Shown: positions 20,536 to 33,385, numbered from the stretch's first letter. The stretch: DNA of 64,000 nucleotides from Arsenophonus endosymbiont of Aphis craccivora (GCF_013460135.1 NZ_CP038155.1:1984001-2048000); one strand, 5' to 3'. Program-made: numbers and translations. Notes: generated by a model from the letters alone, not told the origin.

Positions 20536-21590
20536 GGCTTTGTTGAATAAATCGAACTTTTAGGTGATTGGCGGATCTGATCGCTAAATTCGTTTCAACA
20601 TCAGGTCCCCATGGCAAAGCAAAAGTTTAAAATTACCAACTGGCCCGCGTACAACAAGGCACTCAGACAACGCGGTTCCCTGACGGTATGGCTTGATGAG
20701 TCGGCCATCGCTGGATGGACTGACAGTTCTTCGCCTGAAGGTCGTGGCCGGCCGCTTTACTACAGCGATATGGCTGTTACCACTGTCCTGATGATGAAGC
20801 GTGTGTTTAACCTGTCGCTCCTGGCATTACAGGGCTTCGTTGATTCGATTTTTAAACTCATGTCTTTGCCGCTGTGCTGTCCGGACTACTCGCTGGTCAG
20901 CAGACGAGCAAAGAGCGTCAACATCAGCATAAAAACGCCAACGCGTGGTGAAATCTTGCATTTGGTCATCGACAGTACCGGTCTGAAGGTCTTTGGCGAA
21001 GGTGAATGGAAAGTCAGGCAGCATGGGGCTGACAGACGAAGAGTGTGGCGCAAGCTTCATCTGGCAGCAGACAGTGTGAATCATGAGATTATCTGTGCCG
21101 ACTTATCGCTCAGCGGAACGACAGATGCGCAGGCACTGCCGGGCCTGATTAACCAAACCCACCGGAAAATCAGGGAAGTGTCAGCAGACGGTACTTATGA
21201 CGCCTGTTACTGCCACGATGCGTTGCTAAGAAAGAAAATCAGGCCACTTATCCCGCCGCGAAGCGGAGCGAAATACTGGCCGGACAAGTACCATGAACGT
21301 AACCATGCGGTGGCGAATCAGCGTCTGAGCAGGAGTAATGATATGTGGAAAAAGAAAGTGGGTTATCACCGGCGTTCAGTGGCAGAAACAGCGATGTTCC
21401 GCATAAAAACTTTGCTGGGTGGCCATCTGAGCCTGCGTGACTATGAGGCTCAGGTAGGTAAAGCAATGGCGATGGTCAAAGCGCTGAACCGTATGACGTT
21501 GTTGGGTATGCCACACAGCGTCAGGATCGGATAACAGCTGTAGCAGAGGGAGCCATCCTGGCGGCTAATTCTGATTTATTCAACAAAGCC
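20536..21590 (+). mobile_element. IS903-group element, copy 5
   Basis: Full 1055 bp. Flanks TATTGATAT and TATTCTTAT match at only 7 of 9 bases in AT-rich sequence, so a true duplication is doubtful. The missing ampG 3' end and the jump to guaA point to a rearrangement at this copy. Confidence 0.95.
20611..21534 (+). CDS. IS5-family transposase (copy 5)
   Basis: Intact 307-aa ORF. Variants are Leu71, Leu116 (EILHL), Asn157, Thr195 right after the second catalytic Asp-Gly, and Lys284 (QVGKAM). The catalytic DDE residues are kept. Confidence 0.95.
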   Translation: MAKQKFKITNWPAYNKALRQRGSLTVWLDESAIAGWTDSSSPEGRGRPLYYSDMAVTTVLMMKRVFNLSLLALQGFVDSIFKLMSLPLCCPDYSLVSRRAKSVNISIKTPTRGEILHLVIDSTGLKVFGEGEWKVRQHGADRRRVWRKLHLAADSVNHEIICADLSLSGTTDAQALPGLINQTHRKIREVSADGTYDACYCHDALLRKKIRPLIPPRSGAKYWPDKYHERNHAVANQRLSRSNDMWKKKVGYHRRSVAETAMFRIKTLLGGHLSLRDYEAQVGKAMAMVKALNRMTLLGMPHSVRIG

Positions 21591-21630
21591 TATTCTTATT
21601 ACAATAACAATATAATTCTCAGTAACAAAA

Positions 21631-21656
21631 AACCCAGTAAAAATTTTTACTGGGTT
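21631..21656 (-). terminator. Terminator after guaA
   Basis: AACCCAGTAAAA and TTTTACTGGGTT form a 12-bp stem with a T run on the minus strand, 34 bp past the guaA stop. Confidence 0.85.
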
Positions 21657-21689
21657 GTTAATATAAAGTTATTTTGGCAATCGGCGTTT

Positions 21690-23267
21690 TTATTCCCACT
21701 CAATCGTCGCTGGTGGTTTGCCGCTAATATCGTAAACTACTCGAGAGATGCCGGCCACTTCATTGATAATTCTATTTGACACCCGGCCAAGAAAATCATA
21801 GGGCAAATGGGCCCAATGGGCAGTCATGAAATCAATAGTTTCAACCGCGCGCAATGACACAACCCAGTCATATTTTCGGCCATCTCCCATTACGCCAACA
21901 GATCGTACCGGCAGGAAAACGGTGAAAGCTTGGCTGACTTTATGATAAAGATCAGCTTTATGTAATTCTTCAATGAAAATGGCATCTGCCTGACGTAACA
22001 GATCACAATAGGCTTTCTTCACCTCACCAAGTACCCGCACACCTAAGCCTGGGCCAGGAAATGGGTGACGGTATAACATATCATAAGGAAGTCCTAACTC
22101 CAGGCCTACTTTACGCACCTCATCTTTAAATAACTCTTTTAATGGCTCAACTAATCCCAGTTTCATTTCTGCTGGTAAGCCACCCACGTTATGGTGAGAT
22201 TTAATGACATGCGCTTTGCCGGTTACTGAAGCGGCAGATTCGATTACGTCCGGATAAATAGTACCCTGAGCCAACCATTTTACTTGCGTTTGTTTCGCCG
22301 CTTGCTCATCAAATACTTCAATAAAAACGCGGCCGCTCGCTTTACGTTTTAATTCTGGCTCATCAATCCCTGCCAATGCGCTAAGAAAGCGCTCTTCTGC
22401 GGCCACATGAATAATATTAAGATCAAATTTACCGGCAAACATTGCCATAACTTGCTGCGCTTCATTTAAGCGTAACAAACCATTATCAACAAACAAACAA
22501 GTGAGCTGCTTACCAATAGCACGATTGAGTAATAACGCAGTAACCGATGAATCAACACCGCCTGATAATGCCAGAATAACCTGATCATCACCAATCTGAG
22601 CCTTCAAGCGCTGTACCGTATCTTCAACAATCGCCGCCGCCGTCCAAAGAGCTTCACAGCGGCAAATATCTAATACAAAACGCTGTAGAATAGCTGCTCC
22701 TTGATGAGTGTGAGTCACTTCAGGATGAAACTGAACACCATAGAAACTCTTTTTTTCATTAGCCATAATGGCAAATGGGCAGCTATCGGTACTGGCGATA
22801 ACTTTAAAATCAGCTGGAATTGCCGTCACTTTATCGCCATGACTCATCCAGACATCTAGCAGTGGTTTACCATCTGCACCTAAGCTGTCATAAATATCGC
22901 GAAATAGTTCACAGGATTGTTGAATGGACATCTGGGCATAACCAAACTCTCGCTCGCCAGACACCTCAACTTGCCCACCTAATTGGATTGACATCGTTTG
23001 CATGCCATAACAAATACCTAATACCGGAACGCCAGCCTGAAAAACATACTCCGGTGCACGTGGGCTATTTAGTTCGGTGGTACTCTCCGGCCCGCCAGAA
23101 AGAATAATTCCATTAGGATTAAATTCACGGATCTGTGCCTCGGAAACATCCCAAGCCCAAAGTTCACAATAAACGCCAATTTCACGAATACGACGAGCAA
23201 TTAATTGAGTGTATTGTGAACCAAAATCGAGGATCAAAATTTGGTATTGATGAATATCAGTTGTCAT
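21690..23267 (-). CDS. guaA: GMP synthase (glutamine-hydrolysing)
   Basis: 525 aa, the E. coli length. Converts XMP to GMP with ATP and glutamine, the last step of GMP synthesis. The class I glutamine amidotransferase domain (about 1-200) has the nucleophile in GICYGMQ and His/Glu in QFHPEVTHT. The ATP-pyrophosphatase domain has the P-loop LSGGVDSSV, followed by the dimerisation domain ending PPATIEWE. It is downstream of guaB by 64 bp on the same strand, the usual guaBA operon. Intact. Confidence 0.98.
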   Translation of the reverse strand: MTTDIHQYQILILDFGSQYTQLIARRIREIGVYCELWAWDVSEAQIREFNPNGIILSGGPESTTELNSPRAPEYVFQAGVPVLGICYGMQTMSIQLGGQVEVSGEREFGYAQMSIQQSCELFRDIYDSLGADGKPLLDVWMSHGDKVTAIPADFKVIASTDSCPFAIMANEKKSFYGVQFHPEVTHTHQGAAILQRFVLDICRCEALWTAAAIVEDTVQRLKAQIGDDQVILALSGGVDSSVTALLLNRAIGKQLTCLFVDNGLLRLNEAQQVMAMFAGKFDLNIIHVAAEERFLSALAGIDEPELKRKASGRVFIEVFDEQAAKQTQVKWLAQGTIYPDVIESAASVTGKAHVIKSHHNVGGLPAEMKLGLVEPLKELFKDEVRKVGLELGLPYDMLYRHPFPGPGLGVRVLGEVKKAYCDLLRQADAIFIEELHKADLYHKVSQAFTVFLPVRSVGVMGDGRKYDWVVSLRAVETIDFMTAHWAHLPYDFLGRVSNRIINEVAGISRVVYDISGKPPATIEWE

Positions 23268-23331
23268 CTAAAGATAATTCCAAAACAAATGATAATTTGA
23301 CGGTTTATAGCAAAAACCGCTAATAAAATAA

Positions 23332-25112
<1,781 letters not shown>

Positions 25113-25329
25113 ATGTTCTCTATCAATAAAATAAACTTTAATCCATTACCTAATTATAAATCCGATACCCAAAGAGCTACTCCCCCACTTTCGACTATCG
25201 AAAAACAACATATTCATTTACTGGATTCACTCTATGCAAATGAAAATATTAGTTACCCGTTACACTCTTATGATGAAGCTTTAGCACTTTTAACACCACT
25301 CTACGATAAAGATTATATTGAAAATCAAT
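25113..25329 (+). pseudogene. Unrecognised protein, N-terminal 72 residues, cut by IS
   Basis: The frame starts MFSINKINFNPLPNY after AGGAAAGTT at good spacing, so it is a real gene start, and runs to the IS copy 6 boundary. It is polar with no signal peptide or membrane segment. I do not recognise the family. The Ser/Thr/Asn-rich, poorly structured start (residues 1-30) resembles secreted effector N-termini, but that is only a speculation. The rest is missing, and the far side of the IS is an unrelated gene. Confidence 0.5.
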
Positions 25330-26384
25330 GGCTTTGTTGAATAAATCAGAATTAGCCGCCAGGATGGCTCCCTCTGCTACAGCTGTTATCCGATCCTGAC
25401 GCTGTGTGGCATACCCAACAACGTCATACGGTTCAGCGCTTTGACCATCGCCATTGCTTCACCTACCTGAGCCTCATAGTCACGCAGCCTCAGATGGCCA
25501 CCCAGCAAAGTTTTTATGCGGAACATCGCTGTTTCTGCCACTGAACGCCGGTGATAACCCACTTTCTTTTTCCACATATCATTACTCCTGCTCAGACGCT
25601 GATTCGCCACCGCATGGTTACGTTCATGGTACTTGTCCGGCCAGTATTTCGCTCCGCTTCGCGGCGGGATAAGGGGCCTGATTTTCTTTCTTAGCAACGC
25701 ATCGTGGCAGTAACAGGCGTCATAAGCACCGTCTGCTGACACTTCCCTGATTTTCCGGTGGGTTTGGTTAATCAGGCCCGGCAGTGCCTGCGCATCTGTC
25801 GTTCCGCTGAGCGATAAGTCGGCACAGATAATCTCATGAGTCACACTGTCTGCTGCCAGATGAAGCTTGCGCCACACTCTTCGTCTGTCAGCCCCATGCT
25901 GCCTGACTTTCCATTCACCTTCGCCAAAGACCTTCAGACCGGTACTGTCGATGACCAGATGCGAGATTTCACCACGCGTTGGCGTTTTTATGCTGATGTT
26001 GACGCTCTTTGCTCGTCTGCTGACCAGCTAGTAGTCCGGACAGCACAGCGGCTAAGACATGAGTTTAAAAATCGAATCAACGAAGCCCTGTAATGCCCGG
26101 AGCGACAGGTTAAACACACGCTTCATCATCAGGATAGTGGTAACAGCCATATCGCTGTAGTAAAGCGGCCGGCCACGACCTTCAGGCGAAGAACTGTCAG
26201 TCCATCCAGCGATGGCCGACTCATCAAGCCAGACCGTCAGGGAACCACGTTGTCTGAGTGCCTTGTTGTACGCGGGCCAGTTGGTAATTTTAAACTTTTG
26301 CTTTGCCATGGGGACCTGATGTTGAAACGAATTTAGCGATCAGCTCCGCCAATCACCTAAAAGTTCGATTTATTCAACAAAGCC
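25330..26384 (-). mobile_element. IS903-group element, copy 6
   Basis: Full 1055 bp. Flanks AAAATCAAT and GAATCATAT differ. Two unrelated truncated genes (the 25113 ORF and the ptrB-like gene) meet at this copy, so it marks a recombination junction. Confidence 0.95.
25386..26309 (-). pseudogene. Transposase of IS copy 6, codon-86 stop
   Basis: TAG at codon 86 (26052-26054), as in copies 4 and 12, but with Trp133 and Arg71 unlike copy 4. Ile59 is private. Confidence 0.95.
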
Positions 26385-28337
26385 GAATCATATAACCCCG
26401 TCGTAACCAATAAATTAGGGTAACGTTGAGATTTAATATTGTCATAGGGACTGTAAGATTTTATTTTAGTCGAAAATAAGCGTCCTGCGCAGCGGGATCA
26501 CCCCATTCATCATATTCACCAGTTGTTAATGGAATAGAAGGATCAAGCATGGTTGTCACGACATCGACAAAAGGAACTTGAGCGACAACGCCTCGATAGA
26601 GTTCCGGTGCCTGGTTAATTACCGCCGCCATCAATAAACCACAAGCACTTCCACCCATTGCATATACCCGTTTGGGATCACTATACCCCTTTGCAATCAA
26701 TATTTTGGTTGCATCAATAAAATCACTAAAACTATTGGCTTTATTTTCAACCTTCCCTTGTTGATACCAGGCTTTGCCTAAATCGCCGCCACCACGAACA
26801 TGCACTATTGCATAGACAAATCCCCTATCCAATAAACTCAAACGCGGTGAACTAAAAACCGGATCCACATTGATACCATAAGCACCATAGCCATCAATCA
26901 AAATCGGATTTTTGCTTTTTTGCCATCGATCTTTACGATATACCAACGAAACTGGCACTTTAGTGCCATCTTTTACCTGAACCCAGATACGTTCACTGGT
27001 ATAAAGTGATTTATCAAATCCATTGACTTGTTATTGTTTTAGCAATTCACGCTGTCCAGTTAGCATATTTATCTGCATAACAGATATTGGGGTAGTTAGT
27101 GAAGAATAACCATAACGTAAAGTCTCGCTATCAGGCTCTGGATTATAATCAATCCAGGCACTATATACCGCTTCATCAAATTGAACTATTTTTTGCTGTT
27201 TGGTCTGCCAATCTATCTGTCGAATATTAACTAAGCCATTATGCCGCTCTGCAACAACCAACCAACGGTTAAAAAGCGCAAAATTTTCTAAATCAGTCTC
27301 TTTATTCGGTGAAATAATTGTTTGCCAGGGCTGGTCAATTGATTGAGTAGCATATAACCCAAATTGCTCCAATTGATGGTTAGAGCGAATATAAAAATTA
27401 TCACGAAAATGATCTAAATCGTACTCACGTCCCGTTTGGCGAGGGGAAAATATTTTAAGTGATTCAGCGGGGTTATTAGCATCGATTAATCGATATTCAG
27501 ATGTTTCTGTACTACTAATTGCTAGTAGAATATACGCTTTTGAGCTACTTTTTGTCATGCTCAAGTAAAATCGGTCATCATTCTCCTGATAAACTTTTTT
27601 ATCTTCAACCCCCCTCTAATCCATATTGATGACAATATACTTGATAAGGTAATAATGTCTGTGGGTGGTTACGAATATAATAGAGAGTTTGATTATCATT
27701 AGACCATACAATATTACCAGAGGTATTTTTAATTACTGCATTCTGCCATTTTTTACTAGCTAACTGTCTAAATGAAACCTCAAACTGACGACGACCTTGA
27801 AAATCTTCGACAATTGCCAAATGATTATTATCTTCAGATAACAGCAATACCACCCAAGGTATAAAATTGATGGCCCTTAGCACGTTCATTACCATCAACT
27901 AATATCTGCCAATTACTATTTTTGTTGACAGGTTTACGTTGATAAACAGGATAATCTTTACCTTCTTGATAAAGGGTACGATAAATATAACCATTATAGG
28001 TATAAGGCACCGATTGATCTTGCTGCTCCATACAAGCCACCATCTCGCCAAATAATTGCTCTCTTAATACGGTGCCAGACTTTAATACCGCATTGGTATA
28101 TTGATTTTCATCAGTCAAGTATTTGATAACTTTTTTATTTTTTCTCGTATCATCACGTAGCCAATAATAATTATCCATGCGGCTATCACCATGTAAAACC
28201 ATTTTGTGTGGTTGCTTTTCTGCCATTGGAATTATCATTTTTTCTCCTGCCAAACTGGTAAACGCCATCATATTTAATAATGATATCAATAGTATAATGT
28301 TCAAATATCGATAGAAAAAGCGCTGAGTTAATTGCAT
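26385..28337 (-). pseudogene. ptrB: Oligopeptidase B-like (S9 family) gene, multiply broken
   Basis: Homologous to protease II, a serine peptidase cleaving oligopeptides after basic residues. Unusually, the N-terminus has a signal-peptide-like segment (NIILLISLLNMMAFTSLAG) not found in cytosolic PtrB, so an exported version is possible. Lesions: +1 near 27838 after GGIAV; an indel in a G run near 27610; an in-frame TAA at about 27029-27031 after LLKQ; a frameshift at about 26461 after FRLK, with [10 protein letters not shown] continuing in another frame; and loss of the C-terminus, including the catalytic Asp and His, at IS copy 6. The Ser motif reads GGSACG instead of GGSAGG. Confidence 0.88.
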
Positions 28338-28550
28338 ATTTATTAGAACATCCTGTTGGCAAATTTTTAGTTATTTAATAACCCAAAATTAATAAATAAA
28401 GGCCTATGATACTAATAGATAAAACAACTATTTTAAATAAATATTTAAACAATTAATCAACAAAATTAACGGCTATATTTTATCTTGCCATAATATAAAA
28501 AACCTCTCTTGTTGTGAGTAACAGAAGCCCAAATTTATGGTTAGTGTTAT

Positions 28551-28559
28551 TCTATAATG
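28551..28559. repeat. 9-bp target duplication (left) of IS copy 7
   Basis: TCTATAATG, repeated exactly at 29615-29623. Confidence 0.9.
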
Positions 28560-29614
28560 GGCTTTGTTGAATAAATCGAACTTTTAGGTGATTGGCGGAG
28601 CTGATCGCTAAATTCGTTTCAACATCAGGTCCCCATGGCAAAGCAAAAGTTTAAAATTACCAACTGGCCCGCGTACAACAAGGCACTCAGACAACGCGGT
28701 TCCCTGACGGTCTGGCTTGATGAGTCGGCCATCGCTGGATGGACTGACAGTTCTTCGCCTGAAGGTCGTGGCCGGCCGCTTTACTACAGCGATATGGCTG
28801 TTACCACTGTCCTGATGATGAAGCGTGTGTTTAACCTGTCGCTCCGGGCATTACAGGGCTTCGTTGATTCGATTTTTAAACTCATGTCTTTGCCGCTGTG
28901 CTGTCCGGACTACTCGCTGGTCAGCAGACGAGCAAAGAGCGTCAACATCAGCATAAAAACGCCAACGCGTGGTGAAATCTCGCATCTGGTCATCGACAGT
29001 ACCGGTCTGAAGGTCTTTGGCGAAGGTGAATGGAAAGTCAGGCAGCATGGGGCTGACAGACGAAGAGTGTGGCGCAAGCTTCATCTGGCAGCAGACAGTG
29101 TGACTCATGAGATTATCTGTGCCGACTTATCGCTCAGCGGAACGACAGATGCGCAGGCACTGCCGGGCCTGATTAACCAAACCCACCGGAAAATCAGGGA
29201 AGTGTCAGCAGACGGTGCTTATGACGCCTGTTACTGCCACGATGCGTTGCTAAGAAAGAAAATCAGGCCCCTTATCCCGCCGCGAAGCGGAGCGAAATAC
29301 TGGCCGGACAAGTACCATGAACGTAACCATGCGGTGGCGAATCAGCGTCTGAGCAGGAGTAATGATATGTGGAAAAAGAAAGTGGGTTATCAACGGCGTT
29401 CAGTGGCAGAAACAGCGATGTTCCGCATAAAAACTTTGCTGGGTGGCCATCTGAGCCTGCGTGACTATGAGGCTCAGGTAGGTGAAGCAATGGCGATGGT
29501 CAAAGCGCTGAACCGTATGACGTTGTTGGGTATGCCACACAGCGTCAGGATCGGATAACAGCTGTAGCAGAGGGAGCCATCCTGTCGGCTAATTCTGATT
29601 TATTCAACAAAGCC
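28560..29614 (+). mobile_element. IS903-group element, copy 7
   Basis: Full 1055 bp with a perfect duplication, inserted at the stop codon of maeB. The duplicated 9 bp contain the maeB TAG, so the gene keeps its own stop but loses contact with its native 3' flank. Confidence 0.97.
28635..29558 (+). CDS. IS5-family transposase (copy 7)
   Basis: Intact 307-aa ORF. Variants are Gln253 (shared with copy 2) and Ser274 (copies 5, 8, 10 and 13). DDE residues present. Confidence 0.95.
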   Translation: MAKQKFKITNWPAYNKALRQRGSLTVWLDESAIAGWTDSSSPEGRGRPLYYSDMAVTTVLMMKRVFNLSLRALQGFVDSIFKLMSLPLCCPDYSLVSRRAKSVNISIKTPTRGEISHLVIDSTGLKVFGEGEWKVRQHGADRRRVWRKLHLAADSVTHEIICADLSLSGTTDAQALPGLINQTHRKIREVSADGAYDACYCHDALLRKKIRPLIPPRSGAKYWPDKYHERNHAVANQRLSRSNDMWKKKVGYQRRSVAETAMFRIKTLLGGHLSLRDYEAQVGEAMAMVKALNRMTLLGMPHSVRIG

Positions 29615-29623
29615 TCTATAATG
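29615..29623. repeat. 9-bp target duplication (right) of IS copy 7
   Basis: TCTATAATG, identical to 28551-28559; contains the maeB stop codon. Confidence 0.9.
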
Positions 29624-31895
29624 GTTTAGTTTGTGCTTCCGCAGCAGCTAGCGCAACCATATTAACGATACGTCGTACCGATACAATCGGTGTTAATATA
29701 TGTACTGGTTTTGCTACTCCCATTAATACCGGCCCCACAGTGACACCATTAGAACTGGTAACACGAAGTAAGTTATAACTAATACGCGCAGCTTCCATAT
29801 TAGGCATAATCAGCAAATTAGCTGATCCTTTTAATGTACTATCCGGCATAATATCTCGCCTAATGTTTTCAACTAATGCTGCATCGCCATGCATTTCCCC
29901 ATCAATTTCCAACTCAGGATCGGTACGTTTGACTAATGCCAATGTTTTACGCATTTTTTGTGCTGATGGACAGTCTGCAGAACCAAAACTTGAACGAGAT
30001 AATAGTGCCACTTTAGGCTCAATACCAAAACGCCTTACCGCCTGTGCCGCCATTAAGGTAAGTTCCGCCAGCTCCTCAGGGGTTGGATTATCATTCACAT
30101 AGGTATCTGCAATAAAAGTATTGCCAGTTGGCAACATCAGGGCATTCATTGCACCCGCTACTGAACTATTCTGCCGGAAGCCAAGCACATTTTTTATAAT
30201 GGTAAAATGTTGATTATAACTACCAACAGTACCACAAATCATGCCATAGGCTTCACCTTGGCGGATCATCAGCGCACCAATTAAGGTTGGGTTATTGATC
30301 ACTTCTCTACGCGCCATTTCCTGCGAAACACCATGGCGTTTCATTAATTGATAATATTGTTGCCAATAGGTTTTAAAACGCGGATAATTTTCATTGTTAA
30401 TCAACTCAAAATCTTCACCAATTTTAATTTGTAACCCAAGCTTTTCAATTCGCTTTTCAATCACACTGGATCGACCAATTAAAATCGGATAAGCCAAACC
30501 TAAGGATACTAATTCTTGGGTTGCATGCAATATTCGTTCTTCCTCACCTTCTGCTAATACAATCCGTTTTTTTTCTTTGCGGGCCAGAGAAAAAATCGGC
30601 TTCATAAATAGGTGGGTGCTATAGACAAACTCATTAAGTTTTTCTATATAAGAATCAAAATCTGTAATTGGTCGTGTTGCTACACCAGATTCCATTGCCG
30701 CTTTAGCGACTGCTGGCGCAATTTTAACAATTAAGCGCGGATCAAAAGGTTTTGGGATAATATAATCTGCACCAAATTTTAACTCCTGATCACCGTAAGC
30801 GGAGACAACAACGTCATTCTGCTCGGCTAATGCCAAATCAGCAATTGCCTGAACACAGGCTAGTTTCATCTCTTCATTAATCGTGGTTGCCCCAACATCC
30901 AGCGCGCCGCGAAAGATAAAAGGAAAACAGAGTACATTGTTTACCTGATTAGGATAGTCAGAACGCCCAGTGCAGATAATCGCATCATGCCGTGCTGCTT
31001 TTGCTATTGAAGGAAGAATTTCTGGCTCCGGATTGGCTAATGCTAAGATAAGTGGTGCATTAGCCATCGATTTTACCATTTCCGCAGTCAACACACCCGG
31101 CGCTGAGCAGCCTAAGAAAATGTCCGCGCCTGAGATAACATCCGCTAGAGTACGTAAACCATTATCTTCAATTGCATAAGCGGCTTTAGTTTCATCCATC
31201 ACTTCATCGCGGCCACGATAAATAACGCCTTTTGAGTCACAGACAATAATATTGCTACGATTAAGACCTAATGCAACCAATAAATTCATGCAGGCGATAG
31301 AAGCAGCACCTGCACCTGAAACAACTAATCGAACCTGGTCAATTTTTTTATTAACAATGCGTAAACCATTCAATATTGCGGCGGTTGAAATAATGGCAGT
31401 ACCATGCTGATCATCATGGAAAACAGGAATTTGCATTTTTTCACGCAGTTTTTTCTCAATATAGAAACATTCTGGTGCTTTAATATCTTCCAAATTGATT
31501 CCGCCAAAAGTTGGCTCCAATGCGGCAATAACATCGATCAGTTTATCCGGGTTAGATTCGTCTATTTCAATATCAAATACATCAATGCCGGAAAACTTTT
31601 TAAATAAAACACCTTTTCCTTCCATAACCGGTTTACCAGCCAAAGCGCCAATATTTCCCAGTCCTAACACTGCGGTACCATTAGAAACTACGGCCACTAA
31701 ATGAGCCTTAGCTGTATATTTGTAAGCGGTCAAAGGATTAGCTGCGATTTCAAGGCAAGGATAAGCAACACCGGGAGAATATGCGAGGGCCAGATCTCGT
31801 TGTACCGTTAATGGCTTAGTCGGTGTAACTTCAATTTTACCTGGTTGGGGAAACTCATGAAAATCTAGCGCACTTTGTTTTAATTTTTCATCCAT
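29616..31895 (-). CDS. maeB: NADP-dependent malic enzyme with phosphotransacetylase-like domain
   Basis: 759 aa, the E. coli MaeB length. Oxidatively decarboxylates malate to pyruvate, yielding NADPH. The malic enzyme part (about 1-425) has the Tyr in SPGVAYPCLEIA, the Lys region in KAHLVAVVSNGTAVLGLG, and metal-binding ED-type residues in FGGINLEDIKAPECF. The C-terminal half (about 430-759) is related to phosphotransacetylase but is regulatory in this family. Intact, with the stop lying inside an IS target duplication. Confidence 0.97.
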   Translation of the reverse strand: MDEKLKQSALDFHEFPQPGKIEVTPTKPLTVQRDLALAYSPGVAYPCLEIAANPLTAYKYTAKAHLVAVVSNGTAVLGLGNIGALAGKPVMEGKGVLFKKFSGIDVFDIEIDESNPDKLIDVIAALEPTFGGINLEDIKAPECFYIEKKLREKMQIPVFHDDQHGTAIISTAAILNGLRIVNKKIDQVRLVVSGAGAASIACMNLLVALGLNRSNIIVCDSKGVIYRGRDEVMDETKAAYAIEDNGLRTLADVISGADIFLGCSAPGVLTAEMVKSMANAPLILALANPEPEILPSIAKAARHDAIICTGRSDYPNQVNNVLCFPFIFRGALDVGATTINEEMKLACVQAIADLALAEQNDVVVSAYGDQELKFGADYIIPKPFDPRLIVKIAPAVAKAAMESGVATRPITDFDSYIEKLNEFVYSTHLFMKPIFSLARKEKKRIVLAEGEEERILHATQELVSLGLAYPILIGRSSVIEKRIEKLGLQIKIGEDFELINNENYPRFKTYWQQYYQLMKRHGVSQEMARREVINNPTLIGALMIRQGEAYGMICGTVGSYNQHFTIIKNVLGFRQNSSVAGAMNALMLPTGNTFIADTYVNDNPTPEELAELTLMAAQAVRRFGIEPKVALLSRSSFGSADCPSAQKMRKTLALVKRTDPELEIDGEMHGDAALVENIRRDIMPDSTLKGSANLLIMPNMEAARISYNLLRVTSSNGVTVGPVLMGVAKPVHILTPIVSVRRIVNMVALAAAEAQTKPL

Positions 31896-32216
31896 TGTGT
31901 GTCCTTAGAGAATTTTTATTAGAAAAGCATCCCCATTATAGTAATCTCTATCAATGAAATCATGACATATACAACAATTTCGGTAGAAACTAGCTAAACT
32001 TGAACATTCTATCAACAAAATCAATATAACTAAATAATATTGAAATTAAAATATAAAACTGGTGACCTTTATATTATTAATTTTTTTATAATCATAAAAT
32101 TTAATACTATTGAATTTAAAATTATAAAATTCAATGTGTTTTTTATTTAAGATAATTACCTTTTGGTTATTTCATTAATATTTTTTTATTATATTCTTGC
32201 AATGTTTTATTTTTTT
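31896..32216. other. maeB upstream region, no gene seen
   Basis: About 320 bp, extremely AT-rich, between maeB and IS copy 8. Presumably contains the maeB promoter. Confidence 0.45.
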
Positions 32217-32225
32217 CAAAAAACT
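32217..32225. repeat. 9-bp target duplication (left) of IS copy 8
   Basis: CAAAAAACT, repeated exactly at 33281-33289. Confidence 0.9.
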
Positions 32226-33280
32226 GGCTTTGTTGAATAAATCAGAATTAGCCGCCAGGATGGCTCCCTCTGCTACACCTGTTATCCGATCCTGACGCTG
32301 TGTGGCATACCCAACAACGTCATACGGTTCAGCGCTTTGACCATCGCCATTGCTTCACCTACCTGAGCCTCATAGTCACGCAGGCTCAGATGGCCACCCA
32401 GCAAAGTTTTTATGCGGAACATCGCTGTTTCTGCCACTGAACGCCGGTGATAACCCACTTTCTTTTTCCACATATCATTACTCCTGCTCAGACGCTGATT
32501 CGCCACCGCATGGTTACGTTCATGGTACTTGTCCGGCCAGTATTTCGCTCCGCTTCGCGGCGGGATAAGGGGCCTGATTTTCTTTCTTAGCAACGCATCG
32601 TGGCAGTAACAGGCGTCATAAGCACCGTCTGCTGACACTTCCGTGATTTTCCGGTGGGTTTGGTTAATCAGGCCCGGCAGTGCCTGCGCATCTGTCGTTC
32701 CGCTGAGCGATAAGTCGGCACAGATAATCTCATGAGTCACACTGTCTGCTGCCAGATGAAGCTTGCGCCACACTCTTCGTCTGTCAGCCCCATGCTGCCT
32801 GACTTTCCATTCACCTTCGCCAAAGAGCTTCAGACCGGTACTGTCGATGACCAGATGCGAGATTTCACCACGCGTTGGCGTTTTTATGCTGATGTTGACG
32901 CTCTTTGCTCGTCTGCTGACCAGCGAGTAGTCCGGACAGCACAGCGGCAAAGACATGAGTTTAAAAATCGAATCAACGAAGCCCTGTAATGCCCGGAGCG
33001 ACAGGTTAAACACACGCTTCATCATCAGGACAGTGGTAACAGCCATATCGCTGTAGTAAAGCGGCCGGCCACGACCTTCAGGCGAAGAACTGTCAGTCCA
33101 TCCAGCGATGGCCGACTCATCAAGCCAGACCGTCAGGGAACCGCGTTGTCTGAGTGCCTTGTTGTACGCGGGCCAGTTGGTAATTTTAAACTTTTGCTTT
33201 GCCATGGGGACCTGATGTTGAAACGAATTTAGCGATCAGCTCCGCCAATCACCTAAAAGTTCGATTTATTCAACAAAGCC
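32226..33280 (-). mobile_element. IS903-group element, copy 8
   Basis: Full 1055 bp with a perfect target duplication in non-coding AT-rich DNA. Copy 9 follows after 105 bp in the same orientation. Confidence 0.97.
32282..33205 (-). CDS. IS5-family transposase (copy 8)
   Basis: Intact 307-aa ORF. Variants are Leu127 (GLKLFG), Thr188 (shared with copy 4) and Ser274. Confidence 0.95.
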   Translation of the reverse strand: MAKQKFKITNWPAYNKALRQRGSLTVWLDESAIAGWTDSSSPEGRGRPLYYSDMAVTTVLMMKRVFNLSLRALQGFVDSIFKLMSLPLCCPDYSLVSRRAKSVNISIKTPTRGEISHLVIDSTGLKLFGEGEWKVRQHGADRRRVWRKLHLAADSVTHEIICADLSLSGTTDAQALPGLINQTHRKITEVSADGAYDACYCHDALLRKKIRPLIPPRSGAKYWPDKYHERNHAVANQRLSRSNDMWKKKVGYHRRSVAETAMFRIKTLLGGHLSLRDYEAQVGEAMAMVKALNRMTLLGMPHSVRIG

Positions 33281-33289
33281 CAAAAAACT
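33281..33289. repeat. 9-bp target duplication (right) of IS copy 8
   Basis: CAAAAAACT, identical to 32217-32225. Confidence 0.9.
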
Positions 33290-33360
33290 TTAAAGACTAA
33301 TAATTAAAATCAGTTGTAAAAACCCATTTATTTCTACAGGCATTTAAAAAGGAATATACT

Positions 33361-33385
33361 ATGTCTAATCATTCAATAATGTTGG
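33361..33385 (+). pseudogene. 5' stub of an unknown gene cut by IS copy 9
   Basis: AAAAAGGAATATACT then ATG and eight codons (MSNHSIML) up to the IS boundary. The ribosome site makes a true gene start plausible, but too little remains to name it. Confidence 0.3.

Noticed and set aside
20527..21599. Target duplication of IS copy 5 (TATTGATAT and TATTCTTAT)
   Set aside because: Only 7 of 9 match in very AT-rich DNA and ampG is truncated at the copy, so chance similarity is more likely.
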